A DNA stretch of 43,246 bases from Hyphomicrobiales bacterium (GCA_900470775.1 UCBZ01000061.1:1-43246); one strand, 5' to 3'; shown: positions 1 through 7,585, numbered from the stretch's first letter. Translations and numbers: made by a program. The notes: generated by a model not told the origin, from the sequence alone.

Positions 1-32
1 ACCCACCCGTCCCCAGGCCGGGTTTCGCCACA

Positions 33-63
33 GGGCCGGCTCCCTTCCCCGGGGGGCCGGCCC
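33..63. terminator. GC-rich stem-loop downstream of the gamma-carbonic anhydrase gene
   Basis: An 8-bp perfect stem (GGGCCGGC / GCCGGCCC, arms 33-40 and 56-63) lies just past the stop codon of the minus-strand gene. No T-run follows on the minus strand, so Rho-independent termination is only a guess; it may be a simple GC-rich hairpin. Confidence 0.25.
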
Positions 64-86
64 GCTGGTTTTCTGGGGGTCGCTCT

Positions 87-617
87 TCAATCCAGCCTGA
101 CCAGGCCGGCGGAAAACTGCTTCCAGCGCGCGACATAGCCCCGCGCCGTGCCGGCGATTCCGGCCGCAGCCGCCTCGTCGAGCGTACGGATCGCCCGTGC
201 CGGCGAGCCGACGATCAGCGAATTGTCGGGAAACTCCTTGCCTTCGGTCACCAGCGCATTGGCGCCGACGAGGCTGTTGCGACCGATCTTCGCGCCGTTC
301 AGCACGGTCGCGCCCATGCCGATCAGGCTGTTCTCGCCAACGGTGCAGCCATGCAGGATCGCCCGGTGGCCGATCGTGCAGCCCTCCCCGACCACCATCG
401 GGAAGCCCATGTCCGTGTGCAGCACGCAGCCTTCCTGGATGTTGCTGCCGGCGCGAATCTCGATCCACTCATTGTCGCCGCGCAGCACGCTGCCGAACCA
501 GATTCCGACATCCGCCCCAATGCGGATCCTGCCGATCAGATGGGCATCGGGCGCCAGCCACCATTGCCCCGCAGGCGGGGTCTCGGGCTTCAGTCCGTCG
601 AGCGAATAGAGCGGCAT
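87..617 (-). CDS. Gamma-class carbonic anhydrase family protein (left-handed beta-helix)
   Basis: A 176-residue protein of the gamma-carbonic anhydrase/YrdA/PaaY family, expected to bind zinc at trimer interfaces and to hydrate CO2 or act as a related hexapeptide-fold protein in the cytoplasm. The imperfect hexapeptide repeats run from about residue 25 to 145. The three family zinc histidines are visible as H67 (VLHTD), H84 and H89 (IGHRAILHG), and the RGDN motif near residue 46 is intact. Length and ends match the family. It is the last gene of a minus-strand stretch with a membrane-protein gene 57 bases upstream. Family assignment is strong; whether the enzyme is catalytically active cannot be read from sequence. 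Confidence 0.93.
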   Translation of the reverse strand: MPLYSLDGLKPETPPAGQWWLAPDAHLIGRIRIGADVGIWFGSVLRGDNEWIEIRAGSNIQEGCVLHTDMGFPMVVGEGCTIGHRAILHGCTVGENSLIGMGATVLNGAKIGRNSLVGANALVTEGKEFPDNSLIVGSPARAIRTLDEAAAAGIAGTARGYVARWKQFSAGLVRLD

Positions 618-674
618 GCCGGGTATCCTTAAGGCGCGTGACGCCTCAGGAGTGACCGCCTCGTAGCCGTGGCG

Positions 675-1001
675 TCAAGAGCCGAGCATCTGCAGCAGAT
701 CGAGCACGACCCGGCCGCAGGCCATGCTCCAGACCGAGGCAATCATACTGGCGAGCATCACGAAGACGAACGGCCTGCCCTCGATGCGGCGGCCACGCAC
801 GGTGTTGCGCACGATCAGGAAGGGCGCGCTGAAGACGACGACGGGAACGCTCGCCACCGCAAACAGCCCGCCCGCCTGCAGCAACTGGAAATCGGCACGC
901 TGCGCCGTGAACAGCTCGAAGGCGCTGGCGAGCAGCCCCGCGAAGGCGAAGCCGATGAACAGCGATTGAAGCGCTTCGAGAGCGGCAGGTTCGATCGACA
1001 A
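675..1001 (-). CDS. Small membrane protein, DUF6949-like
   Basis: A 108-residue hydrophobic protein with three to four predicted membrane segments (about residues 10-30, 40-62 and 78-100) and a central NTVRGRRIEGRPF loop. The pattern resembles the DUF6949 family of short Hyphomicrobiales membrane proteins, recalled from family pattern and not searched. No catalytic residues are apparent and no function is known. It lies upstream of the gamma-carbonic anhydrase gene on the same strand and diverges from the 1183 gene. Their shared 181-base spacer carries a CtrA-like box at 1070-1084. Confidence 0.75.
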   Translation of the reverse strand: MSIEPAALEALQSLFIGFAFAGLLASAFELFTAQRADFQLLQAGGLFAVASVPVVVFSAPFLIVRNTVRGRRIEGRPFVFVMLASMIASVWSMACGRVVLDLLQMLGS

Positions 1002-1069
1002 GGGCGCGGGCTCCCACGGACGCTACCGCCGGACCCTGCCGCATGGTTTACGAAGTGTGAAGGAAAGCC

Positions 1070-1084
1070 TTAACCGATGGTTAA
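1070..1084. promoter_or_regulatory. CtrA-type box TTAA-N7-TTAA
   Basis: The sequence reads TTAA, CCGATGG, TTAA: exactly the full alphaproteobacterial CtrA consensus spacing. It sits in the divergent spacer between the DUF6949-like gene (start 1001) and the 1183 gene. A further TTAA lies at 1133-1136. Occupancy by CtrA is inference. Confidence 0.5.
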
Positions 1085-1182
1085 TGCCGGGATGACACGG
1101 CCACGGCCCCAGTCGGCATGGTTTACGCGGCGTTAACGCCCGGATGCTTGAGTGAGGACGCAATCTCCGCAAGGCGCCGCCC

Positions 1183-1968
1183 GTGACTGCATATCATCCC
1201 CAGGACGTGGCCGCCCAGCAGGCCGTTTACGCACAGCACGGACTGGCCACTCATTCGAGCGCCGGCCTGACGAGCATGGTGCGCTCGCGGCTGAAGCGCC
1301 CGCCGCCGCCCTTGCCCCGCGCCGATGGCGCCCTGCTCAAGGCCGCCTTCGTGATCATGCTGACGGGCGCGCTCGCGACCGGCCTCGCGCTCCATCTGAC
1401 GCATCGCGACGAGGAGCGCGAGGCCATCGTTCAGCCCGCCCGGATCGGCGCGATCGCGCTGATGGTGCCGCAGAACCTGACCGGCTCGGAGCCCGGCGAT
1501 TCGAGCAGGCTGGTCGGCATGGTCCGGCTCCGGCTCGATTGGCCGAGCCTCGGGCCTGCGCAAACAGGCCCGGCCGCCATGCAGAACCGCCAGCGCCTGC
1601 TGATCACGCTGACCCCGCAGGACAAGGTCAACGAGCCGCAGACGCAGCTCTCGGTTTATGCGCGCTTCCTGACGCCGACCGTCTGGTCCAACCCCGGCGG
1701 ATTGGTGGTGCGCGGCTTCCGCAAGGGCTCGCCCTATGAGGGCGACGAACTCTATGTCTCGGTGCCCGATGGGCGCGGCTTCGCGGCGCGCTGCCCGCTC
1801 GACTCCAGCAGAGCGGAGCCGGGCCGCCCGGATCTCGACGAGCCCTGCCGGGTCACCTTCAAGCATCGCGGCATGGATGTGAACATCCGCTTCCCGCGCA
1901 GCATCATCGCCGATTGGGAAGTGATGCTCGGCGGCGTCCGCCACACGATCGACGGCATGATGCGCTGA
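1183..1968 (+). CDS. Conserved hypothetical single-pass membrane protein
   Basis: A 261-residue protein that I do not recognise. A basic, proline-rich N-terminus (residues 1-45) is followed by one membrane segment at about 52-72 (AAFVIMLTGALATGLALHL). A C-terminal soluble domain of about 185 residues, probably periplasmic, contains two cysteines that could form a disulfide (CPLDSS and EPCRVTF). The start may be the GTG-proximal ATG used here or a later ATG at 1276; neither has a strong ribosome-binding site. It is transcribed away from the DUF6949-like gene, with a CtrA-like box in the spacer. Codon use matches its neighbours, so it is very likely a real gene. Confidence 0.75.
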   Translation: MTAYHPQDVAAQQAVYAQHGLATHSSAGLTSMVRSRLKRPPPPLPRADGALLKAAFVIMLTGALATGLALHLTHRDEEREAIVQPARIGAIALMVPQNLTGSEPGDSSRLVGMVRLRLDWPSLGPAQTGPAAMQNRQRLLITLTPQDKVNEPQTQLSVYARFLTPTVWSNPGGLVVRGFRKGSPYEGDELYVSVPDGRGFAARCPLDSSRAEPGRPDLDEPCRVTFKHRGMDVNIRFPRSIIADWEVMLGGVRHTIDGMMR

Positions 1969-2152
1969 TCCGGCCGCCGGGCCGCGGCCGGATTTGCCGG
2001 AGCGCCAGACCGGCGCTCCTGGAATGCGCTCCGGTGAGTCGGCTGGCGTGGCGTTCGAGAACCGGAGCGCAGCGGACTGATGTCCGTGAGCACCGGAAGC
2101 GCAGAAGGCCGCGTCGGGCGGCCTCCGGAGTAGCAGTCCAGGCGCGCCGGGC

Positions 2153-2365
2153 TCAGTCTTCGAGATCGACGTCCAGGATCGCCATCGTAAAATTGAACGA
2201 GCGGTCGCCGTCCTCGTCGTCGACATGGATGATGCCGATGAACTCGTCGGCGAGATAGACCTCGGCCGAATCGTTCTTCTTCATCCGTGCGCGAACGCTG
2301 ATGCCGTGATTGTTGAAGGTGCGCCGCAGATAGCCTTCGAGCTTGGCGAGTTCGGTCTTGTCCAT
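2153..2365 (-). CDS. DUF3126 family protein
   Basis: A 70-residue acidic protein matching the short DUF3126 family of alphaproteobacteria, of unknown function. The characteristic pattern is visible: an N-terminal helix (ELAKLEGYLRRTFN), then beta-rich segments ending in an acidic DVDLED tail. The start at 2365 is chosen because AAGGA lies about 10 bases upstream and because the family is about 70 residues long; a longer in-frame extension to 2467 reads as non-coding. It stands alone, convergent with the 1183 gene. Confidence 0.88.
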   Translation of the reverse strand: MDKTELAKLEGYLRRTFNNHGISVRARMKKNDSAEVYLADEFIGIIHVDDEDGDRSFNFTMAILDVDLED

Positions 2366-2464
2366 GATGTCGGTCCTTATCGGTTGGCGGGACCGATGCC
2401 ATGACGGGGCCGGGAGGGCAAGCCGCGAAGCCGATCCCTCCCCTTTTGCCGGACGAAACGCGGG

Positions 2465-2518
2465 CACCGCGGGGAACCCCTCTCATGCCGAATGAGGCAC
2501 GGTCACCGCGGGGAACCC
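2465..2518. repeat. Short direct repeat CACCGCGGGGAACCC
   Basis: The 15-base unit occurs at 2465-2479 and again at 2504-2518, just before and overlapping the left arm of the large inverted repeat. It suggests partial duplication of a dispersed intergenic element. Confidence 0.6.
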
Positions 2519-2667
2519 TCTCCCATAGGGAGAGGGCAGGGTGAGGTGTCGGCCGTTGGACGCTTTGGCCGTGGCCTCACCGCAGCCGCGGTTGGGCTTG
2601 GGCTTCACTGGTCAAGGGGCCGACCCCTCACCCCTGCCCCTCTCCCTACGGGAGAGGGGTTCCCCGC
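2508..2667. repeat. Long imperfect inverted repeat (REP/MITE-like intergenic element)
   Basis: Arms 2508-2553 and 2620-2667 are near-perfect reverse complements of about 46 bases, around a loop of about 66 bases. Each arm itself holds a smaller hairpin built on CTCTCCC...GGGAGAG. Such gene-free, structured GC-rich units are commonly dispersed in proteobacterial intergenic DNA. No coding frame in it looks real. Confidence 0.75.
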
Positions 2668-2670
2668 GCT

Positions 2671-3402
2671 TCGCCTCAAAGACGCACAGCAAATCCCCGC
2701 CTGCGCTTTCGCGAGGCGGCTGTTGATGAGGGGCAGCGGAGCGCCGCGAGGCGCGAGGGTAGAAGTCCGCAACCATTGAGCCAGGGTCGCGGCGCGGATG
2801 GATTGAGCCACCATCCGCACGCCCCGTGGCGCTCCGCCTCCGGCGATTTTACGACTCCGGGCCGCGCTTATAGGGAGAGGCTTGGCCTGCCCTGCCGTCC
2901 TGCGACCTCAACGCCCCATGGGGTGCGCCACACCGCGGTGTCGGACCTGACCGCTTCCGCCGTCCCGTCCAGCGAGCTCCTCGCACAGGGACCGTAGTGT
3001 CCCCAGGGCGGTGCCCCGAAGCCTCCCGAGCCTGGCGTGTAAGACCAGCCGCAGGCGCCGACCCCATCCCCACCAACGGCATACCTCCGGATGGCTGCCC
3101 CTCGGGGATGAGGTGAGGCGATTATGGATGTGATGTGGGAGGCGGGGATTAGTTTCGTCGTGGCGAACGCGCCAAGAGCGGAACTTCGAGCACCGCCCAG
3201 AAGCGAACGCTCACTACCGGGGCGCCTCGAATGGAAGAACCGGTAACTGCGCAGCCGCCCGAAGGCCTCGTGTCTGGAACTGGAAGATCGGGGAGCGCCG
3301 GGCCACCAGCTCGACGGTGCCACCCTGACCGGGGGATAGCGAAAACTTAACGCTCTCGCGACAAGCTGATGTTGCCCGTAGAACACGAGCGCCAGACCGC
3401 AC
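2671..3402. other. Gene-free interval of about 730 bases
   Basis: No open frame here has convincing composition or family resemblance. Visible structure includes a 7-bp hairpin CGGATGG/CCATCCG around 2796-2818 and a pair of related TGGCTCAAT units on the minus strand. A GC-rich, possibly structured block spans 2880-3110. I checked it by eye against RNase P, tmRNA and SRP RNA landmarks and found no match. It may be a decayed region bordering the accessory patch. Confidence 0.45.
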
Positions 3403-4620
3403 ATGCTCCAGTTTTCTAGACGTTTAATGGCCGCGTTCGGCGGCCCCGGCCTGTCCAGCTCTGCGGCTGCTGAGCTTGCTGCGCTGAAGGCGGAACGGGA
3501 CATGCTCGTAGCCACCCTTGAAGCGGCTCCGACGGCGATTGCGGTATATGACCGCGATGACGTGCTGGTCTATCATAATAGCAAATACATCGACTATTAT
3601 CCCACCGCGCTGGCCCAACTGAAGCCGCCGATCCGCTATAATGACCTCGTGCGCAAAAACCTTGAGGTCATTGGCTTCACGGGAGATCTTGAGGCGGAGA
3701 CGGCAGTGCGCGTGCGTCAGCAGCACGAAGCCTCGGGCGAGGCGGTCGAGCGCCGTTATGCTGAGGACTCCTGGCGGCGCGTGAGCAAGACTCGTATCGT
3801 TGGCGGCGCTGTCGCGGGTTTCGCGTCGGACATCACCGACCTGAAACTTCGAGAATCCGAGCTGGAGGCCAATCGCGCCCAATTGGCCCACATTGCCACG
3901 CAGGTGATCCCCCAAGCGGTCGCGGAATTCGGCAGGGTTGCGACTGAGCTCGCCGCCACGAGCAGCGCGGCGCGGGCTCTGGTGAACACGTCCTCCGCAC
4001 AAGCTGTGGACACTGGAGCCGTCGCCGAGCAGCTGGCTCTCAGCGTGCAGGATGTCGCCAGGGACACGCGCATGAGCGCCGATTACGCGCGCGCCAGCTT
4101 TGATAACGCTCAGATCATGCGCAGCCATATGCATGCGCTGGGCCAGGCGCTGACCAAGGTCACGGGATTCGCCGAGATGATCGGCGGGATCGCGACAAAG
4201 ACTAACCTTCTCGCTCTCAACGCTACCATCGAGGCTGCCCGGGCCGGAGAAGCCGGCCGCGGGTTCGCGGTGGTGGCAGCCGAGGTGAAGGCGCTGGCGT
4301 CTCAGACTGCGGAGGCCACCGCTCAAATCACCGGGTTGGTCGGTGCGACCGAAAGCCTGATGGACGAGACCGATATTACCACAGGCCGGATCCTCGAGGC
4401 CATGGACGGCATTTCGATGAAAGCAAACGATATCGCAAGCGCAGTGGAACGGCAGACTATGTCCGCACGCGAGGTCTCGCGCCATATGTCGGACATGATT
4501 ACGCGTTGCTCAGAAACCGAAGCTGCCGCAACCGCCGCTGTCGCGATCAGCGGCATGGTCAGCGCAACCTCGGGCCAGCTCGAGCATACTGTTTCCCAGG
4601 CCGTCAGCGCCATCGCGTGA
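3403..4620 (+). CDS. Soluble PAS-domain methyl-accepting chemotaxis-type receptor
   Basis: A 405-residue protein without membrane segments or signal peptide, so expected to be a cytoplasmic chemoreceptor. An N-terminal coiled stretch (residues about 20-40) leads into a PAS domain (about 40-150). This is followed by a long helical signalling domain whose tip carries the MCP hallmark (KTNLLALNATIEAARAGEAG, near 267-286) continuing to RGFAVVAAEVKALA. It would sense a cytosolic signal through PAS and control CheA/CheW or a related complex; no che genes are nearby. The C-terminus ends soon after the helical bundle with no CheR-binding pentapeptide. It borders a patch of IS scars. Confidence 0.88.
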   Translation: MLQFSRRLMAAFGGPGLSSSAAAELAALKAERDMLVATLEAAPTAIAVYDRDDVLVYHNSKYIDYYPTALAQLKPPIRYNDLVRKNLEVIGFTGDLEAETAVRVRQQHEASGEAVERRYAEDSWRRVSKTRIVGGAVAGFASDITDLKLRESELEANRAQLAHIATQVIPQAVAEFGRVATELAATSSAARALVNTSSAQAVDTGAVAEQLALSVQDVARDTRMSADYARASFDNAQIMRSHMHALGQALTKVTGFAEMIGGIATKTNLLALNATIEAARAGEAGRGFAVVAAEVKALASQTAEATAQITGLVGATESLMDETDITTGRILEAMDGISMKANDIASAVERQTMSAREVSRHMSDMITRCSETEAAATAAVAISGMVSATSGQLEHTVSQAVSAIA

Positions 4621-4913
4621 TCCGCTGGCCATCACCGCATGGCCCAGCATTGTTCACGGACCCGCGGGCGCGCATCACGCTAATAGCTAACGATCGGGCC
4701 GGTCCCGTGCGACAAGATGGTTGGGGAGCGCACCGCGTAGACCGAGGCTGGACACGTCCCGCGTGGAATTGCTGACTTTCGTTATTCCATGGAGCGCCAT
4801 CGCCGTTGCGGCGCCAAATATAGCCGCTCCCTCGTTCGAAGACGTGATGCGGCCGTGCAGGGTGTTCGAGGCGCTTGAGCCGGCCACTCCCCCGAACCAA
4901 GGTGAAGCAGCCC
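4621..4913. other. Intergenic interval with no recognised gene
   Basis: About 290 bases between the chemoreceptor stop and the presumed IS110 left flank. Short open frames exist on both strands, but none resembles a family I know and none has a good ribosome-binding site. Confidence 0.4.
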
Positions 4914-5236
4914 CCTAATTGACCGGACACGGCCTCCCACTTCCGTAAGGGGTAGGAGTACTGTCGGTATGGGGTGAACGCCTCTCTGATCGCAGATCAG
5001 TCTCGGTTGGGCGGATTGCGCTTTTAAGGGAGGTTTCGATGCATGCTAACGTTCTCACGATGGGCTTGGATTGGGCCAAGCACATCTTTCAGGCTCACGG
5101 AGCCGATGAAACAGGAAAGGTCATCTTCAGAAGGAAGCTTCGGCAGAGCGAGCTTTTGTCGTTTTTTGTTTTCGGCGAGAACGGCACTGGAACATTGCCC
5201 GAGGCTGGGAGTAGCCGGTCGGCGACCTTGTCATAG
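4914..5236 (+). mobile_element. IS110-family remnant (left flank plus 5' end of the transposase gene)
   Basis: The 120-base non-coding stretch before the transposase start, which holds a perfect 6-bp stem at 4986-5000, together with the truncated transposase frame, looks like the left part of an IS110-type element whose remainder is lost. The outer boundary is estimated, as no terminal repeat can be assigned. Confidence 0.5.
5039..5236 (+). pseudogene. IS110-family transposase, N-terminal fragment
   Basis: The first 42 residues fit the IS110/IS1111 transposase N-terminus. They include the RuvC-like first Asp in GLDWAKHIFQAHG, then GKVIFRRKLRQSELLSFF. Intact family members run to 300-400 residues, but here similarity stops after about residue 42 and the frame ends at codon 65. 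Possible continuation in another frame (HWNIARGW) also stops quickly. An AGGGAGG ribosome-binding site precedes the ATG. It cannot be a functional transposase. Confidence 0.75.
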
Positions 5237-5280
5237 GTCGCCTGGCAAAGGTCAGACCAACCACCCAGGAGTGGTTGTCT
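5221..5280 (+). other. Two consecutive hairpins in the leader of the GNAT gene
   Basis: Hairpin 1 has an 8-bp perfect stem (GGCGACCT/AGGTCGCC, 5221-5242, 6-base loop). Hairpin 2 has a 10-bp stem with one bulged base (5255-5280, loop CCAGGA). They end 17 bases before the likely ATG of the acetyltransferase gene. They could be IS-derived, an attenuator, or the remains of a recombination site. Confidence 0.5.
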
Positions 5281-5296
5281 TTGGAGCGTGCTGATA

Positions 5297-5758
5297 ATGG
5301 ACGATGCTGGTGAATTGGTTGTTCGGCCGCTCGAGGCCGCTGATCGCTCGGACTGGGAGCAACTCTGGAACGGTTACCACGGCCATGGCCCCTTCGGCGG
5401 ATCGCCGCCTCCTTGCGCGGTGACAGAGGCGACCTTCAAGAACTTCCTGGCAGACGGCCCCATGCTGGCCCTGGTGGCAGTTCAGGACGGTGGGCTCGTC
5501 GGAATCGTCCACGCCGTCCTTCATCCAGTGACATCGTCGGACAAGCCGGTCTGCTTCCTCAACGACCTGTTCGTGGCGGAGCGGGCCCGTCGTGCCGGCG
5601 TAGGCCGGCGGCTGGTCGAATCCCTTTACGATCTGGCCCGAGCCAAGGCAGCCTTTCGAGTCTATTGGCACATGCAAGTCGATAATGAGACGGCTGCGAA
5701 ACTCTACGACAGTGTCGCCAGCCGTTCGGGGCACACGGTCTTCAGAAGGACCCTCTAA
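5297..5758 (+). CDS. GNAT-family N-acetyltransferase
   Basis: A 153-residue GCN5-related N-acetyltransferase expected to transfer the acetyl group of acetyl-CoA to a small-molecule or peptide amine. The acetyl-CoA loop (motif A) is visible as RRAGVGRRLVE near residues 101-111, preceded by the beta-4 strand CFLNDLFV and followed by the helix and strand YDLARAKAAFRVYWHMQ. The ATG at 5297 is preferred over the GTG at 5288, although both are in frame and spacing does not decide. The gene is flanked by an IS110 scar and an IS21 scar, so it may have arrived by transfer. The substrate is unknown. Confidence 0.85.
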   Translation: MDDAGELVVRPLEAADRSDWEQLWNGYHGHGPFGGSPPPCAVTEATFKNFLADGPMLALVAVQDGGLVGIVHAVLHPVTSSDKPVCFLNDLFVAERARRAGVGRRLVESLYDLARAKAAFRVYWHMQVDNETAAKLYDSVASRSGHTVFRRTL

Positions 5759-5907
5759 ACGAGCGGTCTGGCGCACCGCCCCTGTCCACCGCGGATCCCT
5801 GCCGCCTTATTCCCGCCGCGCGCGTAAGCCGTCACCCCGCAGGAACGCGCCGAAGTGCTCACCCCACCCGGCTGTATGGAGCTTTGCCTCGATCCTGGCC
5901 TGTCAGT

Positions 5908-5952
5908 TCGCATTGAAGCGCAGCCCCCCTATCGCGTTGAAGGCTAGCCCCC
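5908..5952. repeat. Two direct repeats, probable IS21 terminal sites
   Basis: Units at 5908-5928 and 5932-5952 share the TCGC.TTGAAG start and the AGCCCCC end, with a 24-base period. They lie outside the IstB reading frame, where IS21 elements carry repeated transposase-binding sites. Confidence 0.55.
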
Positions 5953-6053
5953 TGGGACCTGCGCTGACGTGCCGGGGTCGCCCCGGCTGAGCTGGTCGGG
6001 GTTGCTCGGTCGGGGCGATTTCGGCGTCCAGTGCGCGACGGAGGATGAAGTGG

Positions 6054-6245
6054 TCAGGCACAGTTTTTAAAGCACCAGCTTTCGTTTCCGGTCTCGATGA
6101 TGTCGCAGTGATGCGTTAGCCGATCGAGCATCGCGGTCATCATTTTGGCGTCAGTGAACACCTGGGGCCAATCGGCAAAGGCGAGATTGGTGGTGATGAT
6201 GACCGAGATGTTCTCACAGAGCTTGCTGATCAGGTGGAAGCCAAT
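6054..6245 (-). pseudogene. IstB-like helper ATPase of an IS21 element, C-terminal fragment
   Basis: About 60 residues match the IstB C-terminus: HLISKLCENISVIITTNLAF, then FADWPQVFTDAKMMTAMLDR, then LTHHCDIIETGNESWCFKN. Intact IstB is about 240-270 residues with a Walker A motif near residue 110; here everything upstream of the HLISKL segment is gone. The open frame runs on to 6278 only by reading through into the end of the neighbouring SHMT-like gene. It cannot be functional. Confidence 0.85.
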
Positions 6246-6262
6246 GGGCCAACCCTCCCCCC

Positions 6263-7585
6263 TCACCGCATGAAACACAGCTCCCGGAACCTCCCCCGGA
6301 ACGCCGTCACATCCCGCGCGATGGCCTCCGCCGGCCGCGAGCCGTTCAGCCCTTCGGCGATGTAGCCGGCGAGTTCGGGCATGTCGGCCGGCGTCATGCC
6401 GAAGCGCACGATCTCCGGCGTTCCCAGCCGCAGGCCGTTGACGTCTCCCGCCACCTCCGGCAGCGGTAGGCCGATGCCGCAGCTCAGGATGTTGATCGCG
6501 CGCAGCTTTTTTGCCGCCGCCTGGCCGCCGCCATAGCTGGCCGCCTCGATCGCGAACTGATGCGAGGTGGTGATGCCGCGATCCCTGGCGAAGACCGGCA
6601 CCTGGCGCTCCAGCAGCGCCTCGCCCAGAGCCTTGGCGGTCGCCGCCATCATCTGCGCGTAAGCGCGGCCATGCTCCTTCCAGTCCAGCAGCGTGATCGC
6701 CAAAGAGGCCGACTTCGCCGCGTCGAAATTCGCCGTCAGGCCGGGATAGGCGATCTCGTCGAGGCGCCTGGCGATGGCGGCGTCATTGGTGACGATCAGC
6801 CCCGAGGGCGGGCCGCCGAGGCTCTTATAGGTGCTCATCGTCATGAGGTGAGCGCCTTCCTCGAGCGGCTGCTGCCAGCCATGGCCCGCGATCATCCCCG
6901 ACATATGCGCCGCGTCGAACAGCACCAGCGCGCCGATTTCGTCGGCGATCGCGCGGATCTCGCGGATCGGATGGGCGAACAGGTTCAGGCTTGCCCCGAT
7001 CGTGATCATCTTGGGCTTCAGCCGCAGCGCATCCTCGCGCAGCCTCGCCACATCGACCGTGTAGTTGACCGGATCGACCGGCGCCGGATGGGTGACGATG
7101 CCGTAGAGCCCGGCCGCACCGGCGCCGTGATGCGTGACATGGCCGCCGATCGCAGGCGGCGGCGCGATGATGCAGTCGCCCGGCTTGGCCGCCAGCATGA
7201 AGGCGTAGAGATTGGCGATGGCGCCCGAGGGCACGCGGATTTCGGCATATTTGGCGCCGAAAACCTGGGCCGCGAGTTCGGCTGCGATGATCTCGATCTG
7301 CTCGATCGCCTCCAGCCCCATCTCGTATTTGTCGCCGGGATAGCCCAGCGAGGGCCGCGCACCGAGACCCGAGGCCAGCGCGGCTTCCGCCCGCGGGTTC
7401 ATCACATTGGTCGCGGGGTTGAGGTTGAAGCAGTCGCGCTCGTGGATGATGCGGTTTTCCTGCGTCAGTTCGGCGATGCGCGCCTCGACCGCATCGAGCG
7501 ACTTGGCACCGACGGTCGCGGCGACCTCCAGCACATAATCCTCGCTCGCCGCGGGAACCCAGTCGCGCCTGCCCAGTGCCGTCAT
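6263..7585 (-). CDS. Atypical serine hydroxymethyltransferase-like PLP enzyme
   Basis: A 440-residue fold-type I PLP enzyme of the SHMT family. Cytoplasmic transfer of a one-carbon unit between serine-type amino acids and tetrahydrofolate is the family reaction. The PLP lysine lies near residue 254 in STYKSLGGPPSG, where canonical GlyA has THKTLRGPRGG. The FDAAHMSG motif (PLP Asp) is present, and YPGDKYE replaces the usual YPGKRYY. These changes suggest a paralogue, possibly an alpha-methylserine hydroxymethyltransferase or another specialised enzyme, not the housekeeping GlyA. The start at 7585 is preferred because GGGAGAG lies six bases upstream; the ATG at 7591 abuts that site. It is divergent from a LysR regulator. 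Confidence 0.85.
   Translation of the reverse strand: MTALGRRDWVPAASEDYVLEVAATVGAKSLDAVEARIAELTQENRIIHERDCFNLNPATNVMNPRAEAALASGLGARPSLGYPGDKYEMGLEAIEQIEIIAAELAAQVFGAKYAEIRVPSGAIANLYAFMLAAKPGDCIIAPPPAIGGHVTHHGAGAAGLYGIVTHPAPVDPVNYTVDVARLREDALRLKPKMITIGASLNLFAHPIREIRAIADEIGALVLFDAAHMSGMIAGHGWQQPLEEGAHLMTMSTYKSLGGPPSGLIVTNDAAIARRLDEIAYPGLTANFDAAKSASLAITLLDWKEHGRAYAQMMAATAKALGEALLERQVPVFARDRGITTSHQFAIEAASYGGGQAAAKKLRAINILSCGIGLPLPEVAGDVNGLRLGTPEIVRFGMTPADMPELAGYIAEGLNGSRPAEAIARDVTAFRGRFRELCFMR

Larger units (their letters stand above)
5901..6245 (-). mobile_element. IS21-family right-end remnant
   Basis: It comprises the C-terminal end of an IstB gene plus the flanking non-coding end. Two 21-base direct repeats at 5908-5928 and 5932-5952 match at 17 of 21 positions. 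They have the arrangement of the multiple terminal binding sites typical of IS21 ends. A candidate tip TGTCAG lies at 5901. The istA gene and most of istB are missing. The inner edge lies about 20 bases from the stop codon of the SHMT-like gene. Confidence 0.6.

Noticed and set aside
2880..3110. Candidate RNase P, tmRNA or SRP RNA
   Set aside because: None of the conserved landmark sequences of these RNAs could be found on either strand.
2868..3515. A 215-codon minus-strand frame in the gap before the chemoreceptor
   Set aside because: It runs into the chemoreceptor gene, has Ser/Arg/Gly-rich random-looking composition and no recognisable start signal.
5221..5280. An integron attC site in front of the GNAT gene
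   Set aside because: The hairpins lack the RYYYAAC/GTTRRRY core pair, and no integrase or other cassettes are visible.
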